From contig NZ_JAEK01000020.1 of the NCBI RefSeq assembly GCF_000518865.1, positions 19,743 to 83,742 on the forward strand: a stretch of DNA of 64,000 bases. The letters run 5' to 3'. The notes under the pieces were generated by a model, which ran no database searches, was not told where the DNA came from, and saw nothing but the letters and a program-made list of their open reading frames with translations. Shown piece by piece: positions 8,752 to 17,700 of this stretch. Origin of the DNA: Bacillus sp. J37 (GTDB lineage Bacteria > Bacillota > Bacilli > Bacillales > Bacillaceae). The stretch's first letter is position 1. Every line of letters starts with the position of its first letter. Position numbers and translations under genes: made by a program.

Positions 8752-8932
8752 GTGTCTAGCTACAGCGCCTAGCCCCGAAGCACAGGATGTGCAAGTGCAG
8801 TCGTTGCGACAGGACGTCGCGATCTTAGACTGCCTCGAGGTCATAAGCTAATTTGGAATGGAAGGCAAGGAACGCCTTCTATTCCAAATTAGCTTATTTG
8901 CCCGAAGCTGATCAAGGCGCTTCCGCTTTTCT
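8752..8932. repeat. Bacillaceae intergenic repeat with two hairpins
   Basis: The 412-bp gap 8700-9111 is mostly this element. It begins GTCTAGCTACAGCGCCTAG and ends GATCAAGGCGCTTCCGCTTTT. Hairpin 1 pairs GCAGTC...GCGAC with GTCGC...GACTGC. Hairpin 2 pairs AAGCTAATTTGGAAT-AAGGC with GCCTT-ATTCCAAATTAGCTT. Related sequence occurs at 1-115, and a fragment at 10965-10989. The rest of the gap (8933-9111) holds only the presumed promoter of xpaC. Confidence 0.8.
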
Positions 8933-9111
8933 AATCCATTCTCTATATTAAACTAAGTTTTTACGATGAGCAAAGTATACAAAATTTGATTTTAGTCAAG
9001 AGCTGAAGTATGTTCAAGTAAATAGGCGAAAACTTAATGAAAAATGAAACTTATCACGTGCTTCAATCGTACTATTTAATAAGAAGTGAAAGTTATCTAT
9101 AGGAGACGATA

Positions 9112-9741
9112 ATGATGAAGCAAGTTGTCCATTTTTTTATACAATCAACAGCTGCAACCATGTCAACAGGAACAATTTGGTTGGTTAGCTATTTTCCGTT
9201 AGATCAAGCGTTTCTTTGGTCAAGTGCATATGCCATAGGGGGAGGGACTGCTGTATTTTTTTCAACAAAGGCGCTCACTCACCAGCATTTCTTAAAGCAA
9301 AATCAGTTGTCGAGAAAAGAATATGCCTATATTAAGAGACATCTAAAAGAAGCGGACCAGAAAATAAAACGACTCCGCAAGGCACTTTTTAGCATACGAA
9401 CGATTTCAACGATAAAACAAAACATAGAGATGTACCGAGTAGTAAATCGAATTTATACCATCACGAAAAAAGAGCCAAAGCGCTTTTATTTAGCGGAATC
9501 ATTTTATTATTCACATCTGGATTCTCTTGTTGAGCTAAGTGAAAAGTATGCATTTTTAGCTGGCCAGCCTTCGAAAACTAGTGAGCTGTCACAATCATTA
9601 ACAGAAACACGCCGCACGATATCACAGCTTTCTGACTCATTGGAACAGGATTTACATGATGTGTTATCGAAGGATATATCTCAGTTGAATTTTGAATTGG
9701 ATGTTGCAAAGTTAACAATCGATAAAACGGTGAAAAAATAA
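9112..9741 (+). CDS. xpaC: XpaC-family membrane protein
   Basis: The 209-residue protein has an N-terminal hydrophobic segment pair (about residues 8-50) followed by a charged, helical, cytoplasm-type region. Length, topology and the immediately following yaaN homologue match the xpaC-yaaN pair of Bacillus subtilis. XpaC is annotated from hydrolysis of the dye substrate 5-bromo-4-chloroindolyl phosphate, and its true role is not established. TAGGAGA precedes tandem ATG codons at 9112 and 9115. The next gene begins 16 bp downstream, so the two form an operon. Confidence 0.8.
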   Translation: MMKQVVHFFIQSTAATMSTGTIWLVSYFPLDQAFLWSSAYAIGGGTAVFFSTKALTHQHFLKQNQLSRKEYAYIKRHLKEADQKIKRLRKALFSIRTISTIKQNIEMYRVVNRIYTITKKEPKRFYLAESFYYSHLDSLVELSEKYAFLAGQPSKTSELSQSLTETRRTISQLSDSLEQDLHDVLSKDISQLNFELDVAKLTIDKTVKK

Positions 9742-9757
9742 GAGGAGGCACTATTTT

Positions 9758-10888
9758 ATGAGTCATAATCAACTTGATGAGTTGCTATCAAACCCGTTTG
9801 GGGAAGAGGAACTTGTTGTAAATAAAGAACCAGAAGCAGAAAAGCCAGCCAAGCTGCTTGATGTTTTACCAGAGGAAAACCGTAAAAAGGCAATTCAGCT
9901 AGCTGAACAAATCGATCCGAAAAACCAGCAGGCCATCGCATTATACGGAACACAAGCTCAATCAAAACTATTAAGTTTTTCACACTCTATGCTTGATCAT
10001 GTCCAAAAAAAGGACACCGGTGAAATTGGACAAATCATTGGAGACCTAATGAAAAAGCTGGAACAAGTGAGTCCTGATGCATTAAAGCCGGAAAAACGCG
10101 GGCTTATCTCAAAAATGTTTGGGAAAATCTCTAACTCTGTTCAAGAAGTATTAACAAAATACCAAAAAACAGGCGCCCAAATCGATCGAATTAGCGTCAA
10201 ACTCGATCATTCCAAAACAGGCTTACTTCAAGATATCCAAGTGCTTGAACAGCTTTACGAGCAAAACAAGGAATACTTCCATGCCTTAAATGTATATATT
10301 GCCGCGGGTGAACTGAAGCTTGAGGAATTGCAAAACAAAACAATTCCTGAACTTAAGAAAAAGGCAGAACTCACACAAGATCAAATGGCCTTTCAAGAGG
10401 TTAATGATCTCATGCAATTTGCCGACCGCTTGGAAAAACGGACACATGATCTTGTCTTAAGCAGACAAGTTACCATGCAAAGTGCCCCGCAAATCCGCTT
10501 AATTCAAAGCGCAAACCAGGCATTGGTCGAAAAAATTCAATCATCCATCACAACGGCGATTCCACTCTGGAAAAACCAAGTAGCCATCGCACTCACACTA
10601 CTTCGCCAAAAGGATGCAGTAGAAGCACAGAAACTCGTATCAAAAACAACGAATGATTTACTTCTGAAAAACGCAGAAATGTTGAAGGTCAATACGCTGG
10701 AAACAGCGAAGGAAAACGAACGAGGACTTGTCGATGTAGATACATTGAAAAAGGTTCAAGACCACTTGATCTCAACACTAGAAGAAACACTCCGTATTCA
10801 AGCAGAAGGACGCGCAAAGCGACTTCAAGCAGAACAGGATTTAGCGCTGATGGAGACGGATTTGAAGAAGAAATTAGCAGGGATGTAG
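9758..10888 (+). CDS. yaaN: TelA/YaaN-family toxic anion resistance protein
   Basis: A 376-residue soluble, mostly alpha-helical protein resembling TelA/KlaA. The family name comes from tellurite resistance, but the biochemical activity is unknown. Long coiled-coil-prone stretches fill about residues 90-370. The [27 protein letters not shown] region and the [23 protein letters not shown] region are typical of the family. The start ATG has AGAGGAGG at optimal distance. It is co-transcribed with xpaC and ends at a strong terminator. Confidence 0.87.
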   Translation: MSHNQLDELLSNPFGEEELVVNKEPEAEKPAKLLDVLPEENRKKAIQLAEQIDPKNQQAIALYGTQAQSKLLSFSHSMLDHVQKKDTGEIGQIIGDLMKKLEQVSPDALKPEKRGLISKMFGKISNSVQEVLTKYQKTGAQIDRISVKLDHSKTGLLQDIQVLEQLYEQNKEYFHALNVYIAAGELKLEELQNKTIPELKKKAELTQDQMAFQEVNDLMQFADRLEKRTHDLVLSRQVTMQSAPQIRLIQSANQALVEKIQSSITTAIPLWKNQVAIALTLLRQKDAVEAQKLVSKTTNDLLLKNAEMLKVNTLETAKENERGLVDVDTLKKVQDHLISTLEETLRIQAEGRAKRLQAEQDLALMETDLKKKLAGM

Positions 10889-10894
10889 GATAGG

Positions 10895-10928
10895 AAAAGC
10901 CGTGTGCTTGAGTAGCACACGGCTTTTT
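10895..10928 (+). terminator. Terminator of xpaC-yaaN
   Basis: AAAAGCCGTGTGCT pairs with AGCACACGGCTTTT around a five-base loop, followed by further T residues. Confidence 0.92.
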
Positions 10929-10964
10929 GGTCTTTAGAACTGTGTTGTGCACGATATCCAGCTC

Positions 10965-10989
10965 TGCAGCACAGGATGTGCACGTGCAG
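10965..10989. repeat. Fragment of the 8752-8932 repeat family
   Basis: CAGCACAGGATGTGCACGTG matches the segment at 8778 onward with one or two differences. The rest of the element is absent, so this is a decayed remnant. Confidence 0.55.
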
Positions 10990-11028
10990 ACCTGGAGAGG
11001 GGTGGGCGAATTTTGACGAAAATTGTCT

Positions 11029-11125
11029 AATCGAAAATAAGTTAGTGAAAATCGTAAATAAATTCTTATAATCGAAAATAAGTTGACAGAATCGGAAATA
11101 ACAAATCAAAAATCGTGAATAAATC
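11029..11125. repeat. Array B: AATCGnnAATAA core repeated every 20-21 bp
   Basis: Copies begin at 11029, 11050, 11070, 11090 and 11111, with spacing 21, 20, 20 and 21. Three copies read AATCGAAAATAA or AATCGTAAATAA, one AATCGGAAATAA and one AATCGTGAATAA. The 6-9 bases between copies vary. The array lies between the convergent yaaN and the next minus-strand gene, beyond the yaaN terminator. No recognised element. Confidence 0.75.
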
Positions 11126-11174
11126 TTATTTAAATAGATAGTTTAATTTAAAAACCTAGAAAATACTCGATATT

Positions 11175-11741
11175 TTATTCCCGAACAAGGGAAAGAGCCT
11201 GTTTGAGAATTTCAGATTTCCGTTCTTCTTTTTGTTGTTCATATATTTGTTTAAACTCTTCTGCTTCATCTTCAGGATATCCGTTTTGGGAAAGCTCGAT
11301 TATGAGCTTTTGATATAACGTCTGGAATTCTTCCTCTGTTTGCTGCTCAATTATTTGTCCTTGAGCAGCATAGCTTTGATAAAGTGTTTTCAGTGAATCA
11401 TCAGGCTGCTCTTTATTTATGTAGGCTTTGAAATCATGGAGTGCTTGCTCAACTAAGGTGTCAATTTGGCTATTTGTTTTTGATTGAAGCTCTTCAAATT
11501 TAGTTTGATAATTCGCCTTTATTTCCTCAATTGAATGGGTTTGATTGGTTACTGCAACATGATCAACCTGTGTTTGATAAAAGACTGTTTTATTCGGGGC
11601 GGTTAATTCCTTAGTGATTTCACGTTGCGGACTGTGGATGGTGACAGGCTTCTCATTTACATCTCCGAAGGCATATTTACTCCCTAAAAATAAAATAATC
11701 AACAAGATAAAAGCAAAAATAGTGACTCTCCTCATATCCAT
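11175..11741 (-). CDS. Membrane-anchored helical protein, unknown function
   Basis: Starting from the ATG at 11741 (GGAGGAAGATCAAA upstream), the 188-residue product has one N-terminal membrane segment (about residues 5-24). An exported, Glu/Gln-rich helical domain follows, with coiled-coil character from about residue 65. A longer frame from 11777 adds twelve charged residues without a ribosome site. There is no cysteine lipobox. No family is recognised and no neighbour shares an operon with it. Confidence 0.65.
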   Translation of the reverse strand: MDMRRVTIFAFILLIILFLGSKYAFGDVNEKPVTIHSPQREITKELTAPNKTVFYQTQVDHVAVTNQTHSIEEIKANYQTKFEELQSKTNSQIDTLVEQALHDFKAYINKEQPDDSLKTLYQSYAAQGQIIEQQTEEEFQTLYQKLIIELSQNGYPEDEAEEFKQIYEQQKEERKSEILKQALSLVRE

Positions 11742-11917
11742 TTTGATCTTCCTCCTCTCCTGTTTAGTTTTGTCCATTTATTAGGGTTATAATCAACTAA
11801 TAACTATAAAAATGGTATGTTTACAGCTTGGGAGTGGAAGGATTCGAACTCGTAAATGCTGTTCACCCTGAAAAGGGGGTCAGTTTTTAATTGATTTAGG
11901 TCTGTCCTGTTTTAATC

Positions 11918-12022
11918 TTGCAACTTCGGTGGTAATTTTGCAGATTTTTTATTTTTTTTGCAAAATCCTAGATATTCTTGCAAATTTTCTATTATTCTTG
12001 CAACTTTCCATACAATTTTGCA
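11918..12022. repeat. Array C: TTGCAA core repeated every 20 bp
   Basis: In the 332-bp gap 11742-12073, TTGCA begins at 11918, 11938, 11958, 11978, 11998 and 12018, exactly 20 bp apart each time. Four of six copies are TTGCAA. The intervening bases are T-rich and unrelated. The array lies between the terminator of the minus-strand gene 12074-12529 and the 5' side of the next minus-strand gene. Nothing else is recognised in the gap. Confidence 0.75.
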
Positions 12023-12054
12023 TTCAAAGAAATTTAGCCATCAACTCTCTACTA

Positions 12055-12089
12055 CAAAAAAAGAAGCAACAGCTCAGCTGCTCCTTCTT
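12055..12089 (-). terminator. Terminator overlapping the end of the 12074-12529 gene
   Basis: An imperfect stem AAGCAACAGC / GCTGCTCCTT around the stop codon is followed on the minus strand by a run of T (12055-12062). Confidence 0.55.
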
Positions 12090-12529
12090 ATACGTCCAAC
12101 TTCGTCTTTTTTATTTTTGCCTTTCTTAAATAACGTTTTAACTAGGATGAAAAAAACCAAAATTCCCACATATACAAGGAATAGCGCAATATATCCCCAT
12201 AAACCAACAATCGCATCAGCGAATTCCATATTTCCTCTGCTTGTGATCGCTTGTTGAATTTCGATGGCGAAGACGAGGACGAACATAAACGTTAATGTAT
12301 ATAAAAAAGCAATTAAATGAATACCAATCGAAAACTGTGATAGCCATTTTGAGATCATATAGACAGCGGCGAATGTCACCATTCCAATGATGCCCATAAT
12401 CCAAAAATGCATGTCTTTGTCTGTCATCTGTAAGCCTAAAATATCATTAATAATGACAATCAATACATCGTGCAAATTGTTCATGATCTCAACAAGAAAT
12501 AAAATGCCATCCTTCATTTCATCACTCAT
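12074..12529 (-). CDS. Small polytopic membrane protein, unknown function
   Basis: The product is 151 residues. It has a short amphipathic N-terminal region, three clear membrane segments (about residues 42-60, 68-92 and 108-132) and a Lys/Arg-rich cytoplasmic tail. No recognisable family motif. The start is uncertain because neither the first Met nor the Met at codon 5 has a good ribosome site. It is divergent from the gene at 12644 across a short spacer. Confidence 0.65.
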   Translation of the reverse strand: MSDEMKDGILFLVEIMNNLHDVLIVIINDILGLQMTDKDMHFWIMGIIGMVTFAAVYMISKWLSQFSIGIHLIAFLYTLTFMFVLVFAIEIQQAITSRGNMEFADAIVGLWGYIALFLVYVGILVFFILVKTLFKKGKNKKDEVGRIRRSS

Positions 12530-12643
12530 TTCTAAAGAAATTATCTAAAAATCTATTATACCAGTTTTTTGAAAATAGGTAAGAAGAATATCTGTCCAAT
12601 TTGGTACATACCTTGTATTACTCAGACAGCGAGGTGTAGCAAA

Positions 12644-13102
12644 TTGCGGAGACGCCGAAGAAATGCAGTTCCATTGGTTATTGTGATCATTATTTCGTTG
12701 ATAGTTTTGATTGTATCTGTTCGTTTATTTTCAAGTTTTGCTAACAATGATCCTGATGATGTTGTCTCAAGATTTTATCATTATGAACAGGAAGGTGACT
12801 TTGGCAGCGCGTGGGAACTGTTTCACCCTGTCATGCAGGAGCGCTTCTCAAAAAATGCCTATGTAACAGAGCGTTCACACATCTATATGAGTCATTATGG
12901 GGTCACAACATTTGAGTATGAGATCGTAGATGAAGATGAGATCCAAAACTGGAAAATGGCGGAGGATTCAGAGACGTTCCCAACAGCAGATAAAATGACC
13001 GTTGAACAGCAATTTAAAAGTAAATTTGGAAACTTCACGATCTTACAGGATGTCTATGCTGTACAACATGAGGGTGAATGGAGAATCGTGTGGGAATATT
13101 AA
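12644..13102 (+). CDS. Single-pass membrane protein with an NTF2-like-sized extracellular domain
   Basis: The preferred start is TTG at 12644, with GAGGTG at 12631-12636, giving a 152-residue protein that begins with five Arg and a membrane anchor (about residues 8-28). The remainder, with DDVVSRFYHYEQEGDFGSAW and a C-terminal beta-rich GEWRIVWEY, has the size and pattern of NTF2-like accessory domains. That is a pattern match only. A frame from TTG 12569 adds a Cys-rich leader with no ribosome site. Function unknown. Confidence 0.65.
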   Translation: MRRRRRNAVPLVIVIIISLIVLIVSVRLFSSFANNDPDDVVSRFYHYEQEGDFGSAWELFHPVMQERFSKNAYVTERSHIYMSHYGVTTFEYEIVDEDEIQNWKMAEDSETFPTADKMTVEQQFKSKFGNFTILQDVYAVQHEGEWRIVWEY

Positions 13103-13104
13103 AA

Positions 13105-13163
13105 GGACCAGAGGGACAGGTTCCTTGTCCCTCCCTGGGACAAGGAACCTGTCCCCTCGGTCC
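13105..13163. repeat. 27-bp near-perfect inverted repeat between convergent genes
   Basis: GGACCAGAGGGACAGGTTCC... (13105-13131) pairs with 13137-13163, 24 of 27 positions matching, around a five-base loop. It begins two bases after the stop codon of the plus-strand gene and ends three bases before the end of the minus-strand gene. It could end transcription from both sides, but it lacks T-runs. The GGGACAGGTTCCTTGTCCC unit resembles a repeat widespread in bacilli. Confidence 0.8.
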
Positions 13164-13166
13164 ACT

Positions 13167-13424
13167 TTACATACCATTAAAGATGAAGTACATTCCAACT
13201 GCGAATAAGAGAATGACAAGAATGATAAGCAGGATGGAAATAATTAAGATGATCCAGCCGGCCACTTTTCTGCCTGTGACGATTAAGTATATACCTAACA
13301 CGATGGGTCCAAATAAGAAGCCTAAAATCCCCCAAAGCCATGGATTTTTGTTATGCTTTGGAGCATCAATTGCTAAGTATATAGCGATTATAATCGAAAT
13401 AATAAATCCAAAAGAAAATTCCAA
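13167..13424 (-). CDS. Small two-to-three-segment membrane protein
   Basis: TTG at 13424 follows GGGAGGG by seven bases and gives 85 residues with three hydrophobic segments, including the block KNPWLWGILGFLFGPIVLGIY. This pattern is common in short bacillar membrane proteins of unknown role. The longer frame to 13517 lacks a ribosome site. Function unknown. Confidence 0.6.
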   Translation of the reverse strand: MEFSFGFIISIIIAIYLAIDAPKHNKNPWLWGILGFLFGPIVLGIYLIVTGRKVAGWIILIISILLIILVILLFAVGMYFIFNGM

Positions 13425-13570
13425 AAATGATCCCTCCCAACAGATGATTTCTATAAAAGAATATGGAATCCTCATCAAATTATGCCTAATAGATGATATG
13501 AAAATCCTGACAACCACTTCTGATAAAATTCCCCATTCCTATGAATTATAACAAAAAATGACATAAAAAA

Positions 13571-13598
13571 AGTTAGTCCTTGTAAAATAGGACTAACT
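13571..13598 (-). terminator. Terminator of the LCP gene
   Basis: AGTTAGTCCT pairs with AGGACTAACT around eight bases. On the minus strand it is followed by a T-run. Confidence 0.85.
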
Positions 13599-13607
13599 TC
13601 CTAATAG

Positions 13608-14555
13608 TCAGTTTGTGCTTGCTGTATTTGTGCTGATTTCAAGATGTTCTTTTAGCTGATCAGATAGGGCTAAACGATTTTCCTCCGGAACGATATAATA
13701 ATAAATACCATTGATTGTATCGCCAGATCCTTCTACCTGGAACTGCTCAAGGTTTTGCGCAGCTGTTTTATAATTAGCTTGAATATCCCACATTTCATCA
13801 AATGTTAGGTTCGTTTTTACGTTATTACGGACCACGCCGAACATATCACCGAATTTGGTAATAGAAGAGACGTTAGCCCCTTTTTTAATTACAGCTTCGA
13901 TTATTTGACGTTGACGTTCTTGTCGACCGAAGTCACCGCGTGGATCTTCTTTTCGCATTCTTGTAAAAGCTAATGCTTTATCACCATCGAGTGTGATTGT
14001 ACCTTCAGGAAAGTCATATCCACCGTATGAAAAATTCAATGTATTATTTACCTCAACTCCACCAACCGCATCAACTGTATCCTTAAAACTTTCCATATTG
14101 ATTTTTACAAAATAATCAACCGGTACATCTAAAAAGTTTTCTACAGTATTTATAGCCATTTCTGTACCACCAAAGGCATAGGCATGGTTAATTTTGTCCT
14201 GCTTGCCTTTACCGATAATCTCTGTTCTCGTATCACGTGGAATACTCACCATTTGAGTTGTATTCTTATTTGGATTTACAGTCATTAAAATTAATGAGTC
14301 AGAGCGACCTCTGTCACCTTCACGCTCGTCAACACCCATTAAGAGGATAGAAATAGGGTCTTTTTCCTTAAAGACAACCTCTTTTGATCGTTTTTCTGAT
14401 TTATCTCGATTAAGATCTTCCTGAATGCTAGCAACTGTATCTGCCGCTGATTTATACAAATAAAAAGCATAGCCGCCTGTACCTAATACAAGTAGGCCAA
14501 TAACACTTAATGTGATCCATAACCACTTCTTCTTCTTCTTTTTGTTTTCTCTCAT
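13608..14555 (-). CDS. tagU: LytR-CpsA-Psr (LCP) family wall-polymer ligase
   Basis: A 315-residue protein with a Lys-rich start, one membrane anchor (about residues 11-33) and an extracellular LCP domain. The LCP signatures are visible: ILLMGVDEREGDRGRSDSLIL, a VSIPRDTR block, DKINHAYAFGG and a LAFTRMRKEDPRGDFGRQERQ block with the Arg residues that bind the lipid pyrophosphate. LCP enzymes move wall teichoic acid or other glycopolymers from undecaprenyl carriers to peptidoglycan. The nearby tagH-tagG and polysaccharide genes fit that role. B. subtilis has several paralogues, so the symbol is a best match only. Confidence 0.9.
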   Translation of the reverse strand: MRENKKKKKKWLWITLSVIGLLVLGTGGYAFYLYKSAADTVASIQEDLNRDKSEKRSKEVVFKEKDPISILLMGVDEREGDRGRSDSLILMTVNPNKNTTQMVSIPRDTRTEIIGKGKQDKINHAYAFGGTEMAINTVENFLDVPVDYFVKINMESFKDTVDAVGGVEVNNTLNFSYGGYDFPEGTITLDGDKALAFTRMRKEDPRGDFGRQERQRQIIEAVIKKGANVSSITKFGDMFGVVRNNVKTNLTFDEMWDIQANYKTAAQNLEQFQVEGSGDTINGIYYYIVPEENRLALSDQLKEHLEISTNTASTN

Positions 14556-14721
14556 GTTCTATATCATCCTTTTATCATTATTTTCACAATAGCCTATAAA
14601 GATTATATTGCTCTGTGACTATTATCACAATCATTTTTTGTAAAAAAATGTTTCCAGTTATATGACGTATGGACAAAATAAAAGGTTTCACTCTTTGTAG
14701 AAATTTGTCTAAATAATAAGA

Positions 14722-14750
14722 TAGGCAAACATGAAATAAAAAATTATAAT
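14722..14750 (+). promoter_or_regulatory. Candidate promoter of the LRR surface protein
   Basis: TAGGCA (14722-14727) and TATAAT (14745-14750) are separated by 17 bp. The -35 box matches the sigma-A consensus at four of six positions. Confidence 0.45.
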
Positions 14751-14792
14751 AAATTTGTTAAAATATAGAATTTTATAGGAGGAAAGACGAAC

Positions 14793-17700
14793 TTGAAAAA
14801 TCGGTTTGTTACATTATCACTAGTTTTCACCTTGCTTTTTTCCCTTTTTGTACCTTTTGTACAGAAAGTAAATGCAGAAGAAAGTAGGAGCATTACATAT
14901 TTACCGGCGGTTAGCACAGAAGAAGGTATTCAACTTCAGTGGAAAACAGTCAGTACATCACCTGACAAGGAAGTTTTTAGTGTAGAGAAAAATAATGAAG
15001 AACTTTCTGCAGAAGCAATTAAAGAACTGAATACAGTTGTGAAAGAAAATGAAATTGAGAGAACATATCAACTTCTTGATACAGATGTTGTAGCAGGTGG
15101 AGAATACACTTATTTAGTGAAAAAAACTGGGGAAACTTCTCTTCAGACAAACTCTCTTAGTGTAACGTATAAACAAGAAGTCCAAGAATTAATGTTGAAA
15201 ATCACAAACATCACAGAAAATTCGATGACAGTTTCATGGTCAGACATTCAACAAGCAGATGCTTATGAATTAGTCATAAATGATAAAACGATCGAGCAAT
15301 CTGGAACTGTACGTACATATGAGCTGGAAGGTCTTGCAAGTGGTACAAGCTATTCAGTAAATGTACGGGCGATCCAAAATGAAAAAGTGATAACAGAAGC
15401 CTCACAAACAGTGAAAACAGAAGAGGCGGAAGTAAAGGAAGAACCAAAAAGTACAACAACAGAAACCGAAACTCCAGTTTCTGAACCAAGTACCACAAAA
15501 GAAATTAAAAAAGCATCAACAGAAACGGTTTCCATTCCGGACTCAGCGCTAAAGCGTGCAATTAAACAACAGTTAGGAATTCAAACAGATGACATTACCG
15601 TGACAGACATTAAGAGCCTAAAAGAGCTTGATGCCTCATATCAAAACATCAAAAATCTTACCGGGCTAGAAAAAGCAGTGAATGTAACGAAGCTTAATTT
15701 AGCAGGGAACGAATTTAAAAATGTAGATTTATTAAAAAACTTAACAAAACTGGAAACATTAGATATTAGCTTGACGAACGTAACAGACCTAACACCTTTG
15801 GCGGCATTAAAATCCTTAAGGAATATTGATATTAGTTACCTTGAGTTGAATACAATTTCACCTCTTAAGGATCTATCCATTTCTTCCATTACAATGTATG
15901 GTGATCGTTATTTTTTATTGAAAGATGAAGTAGCTGAATTAGAGAAAGCAAATGTAGAGATTATACACGACGATTATTTCAACGTATATTTCACTGCTAT
16001 CAAAGCAAACGAAAACAGAGCCATCATCAACTGGGAATATGAAGGCGAAGAAGATGTTGCTCATTATCAATTAAAAGTGGATGGAAATGAAGTTAGTACG
16101 ATCTCAGCAGACGATGAAACGAGTTATACATTAAGTAGTCTAAAAGCAAATAACGAATATACAGTAGAAATTTTTGCTTATAACAAAAAAGGAGAACTGA
16201 TTGGACAAGCTAAAGAAAAATTCCAAACCCTTTCAGACCCAACTGGAGGGAAAGAAGTCACGTTCAAAGATCCGCAATTAGAAAAAGCGATTCAAAAACA
16301 ATTTGGTCTAGATCGTAAAATTGTTGAAAGTGATATGACGCACCTGAAAGAATTAAGTCTTGAGCGTAAACGAATTACGGATCTAACAGGTCTTGAAACA
16401 GCAACAAACCTGGAAGGGTTATACCTATCATCAAATAAACTATCAAATATTAGTCAACTAGCATCACTTAAAAATTTGAAGTATTTGTATCTTGATGGAA
16501 ATCCAATTTCAGATTTCACTCCTTTAAGCGTGTTAACAAATCTAACCAGCCTAGGTTTAGGTAACACTGGGGTGACGGATTTATCTTTCTTAGCAAACTT
16601 ACAAGCTCTGGAAGATCTTTCATTAGACAACAACGAGTTAGAAAGCCTAAGTACACTTCCGGAATTAAATCAGTTAACTTTTCTATCTGTTTACGATAAC
16701 AACTTAACAAGCCTACAAGGGTTAGAAAAATTAGAGAACTTAACATCTCTAAGTGCGGATGAAAATCCAATTAAATCTCTTGATGATCTTGATGTGCAAT
16801 CTAAATTAAGAGATTTAAACCTAAGTTACACATTGCTTGAAGATATAGATAGATTACTAGATTTAAAAGAATTAGAGTATGTATCTCTTTACGGGGTTGA
16901 TTTATCAGGGAATGACAAAGCCATGGATGTAATCAAAACCCTTGAAGAAAACAATGTATATGTCGAGTATGAAAATACTGAGGAAGAAGAATGGTTCGAC
17001 GTATATGTAGGGGCTGTGACTGAGAGTTCAATGCAGCTTATGATTGACTATTATGGTGAAAAAGAAATTTCAGCATATGACGTTCTTCTTAATGGGAAGG
17101 TTATTGAAACATTACCGGCTGACGAAACATATTACGAATTAAAAGGTCTTACCCCTAATACAGAGTATGAAATTGAAGTGCGTGCTTATGATGCTAAGAA
17201 AAACGTGCTCTTTACCAGTACAACAACGGAAACAACTTGGGACGAACCAACAGGTAAGGTCATTCCATTCAAAGATAAGAATTTAAAAGAGCTTATAAAA
17301 GCGGAGCTTGGTCTTGAACGAGAAATTAGAGAAAGTGACATGGAACATCTTCATTCTATATACTTGTTTGAAGGAGAAATTAAAGATCTATCAGGCTTGG
17401 AATATGCGGTGAATTTATTTGATTTCAACGTCTTTGGTAATATAGAAGAATTGGATTTATCTCCACTCTCTCAATTACCACAATTAAATTATATAAGTAT
17501 CGATGACACACCAATTAAAGATTATTCTGTTCTTAAAAACATGAAAAAGCTGCAATCACTTAGTATTGTCAATAATAAGCTTAATGATCTATCTTTCTTA
17601 CAAGGATTGAAAAACTTAACTGATATTACATTACAAAACAACGGCATCAAAGATATCTCAGCATTTTCATCATTGAAAAAGCTTAATTTCATCAGTCTGG

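Noticed and set aside
11826..11850. tRNA-like T-loop (reverse complement contains GAGTTCGAATCC)
   Set aside because: The flanking bases do not form a T-stem, and no D-arm, anticodon arm or acceptor stem can be drawn. At most it is a decayed tRNA fragment.
13078..13551. 157-codon plus-strand frame through the palindrome
   Set aside because: It is the antisense of the small membrane protein gene and starts inside the preceding gene without a ribosome site.
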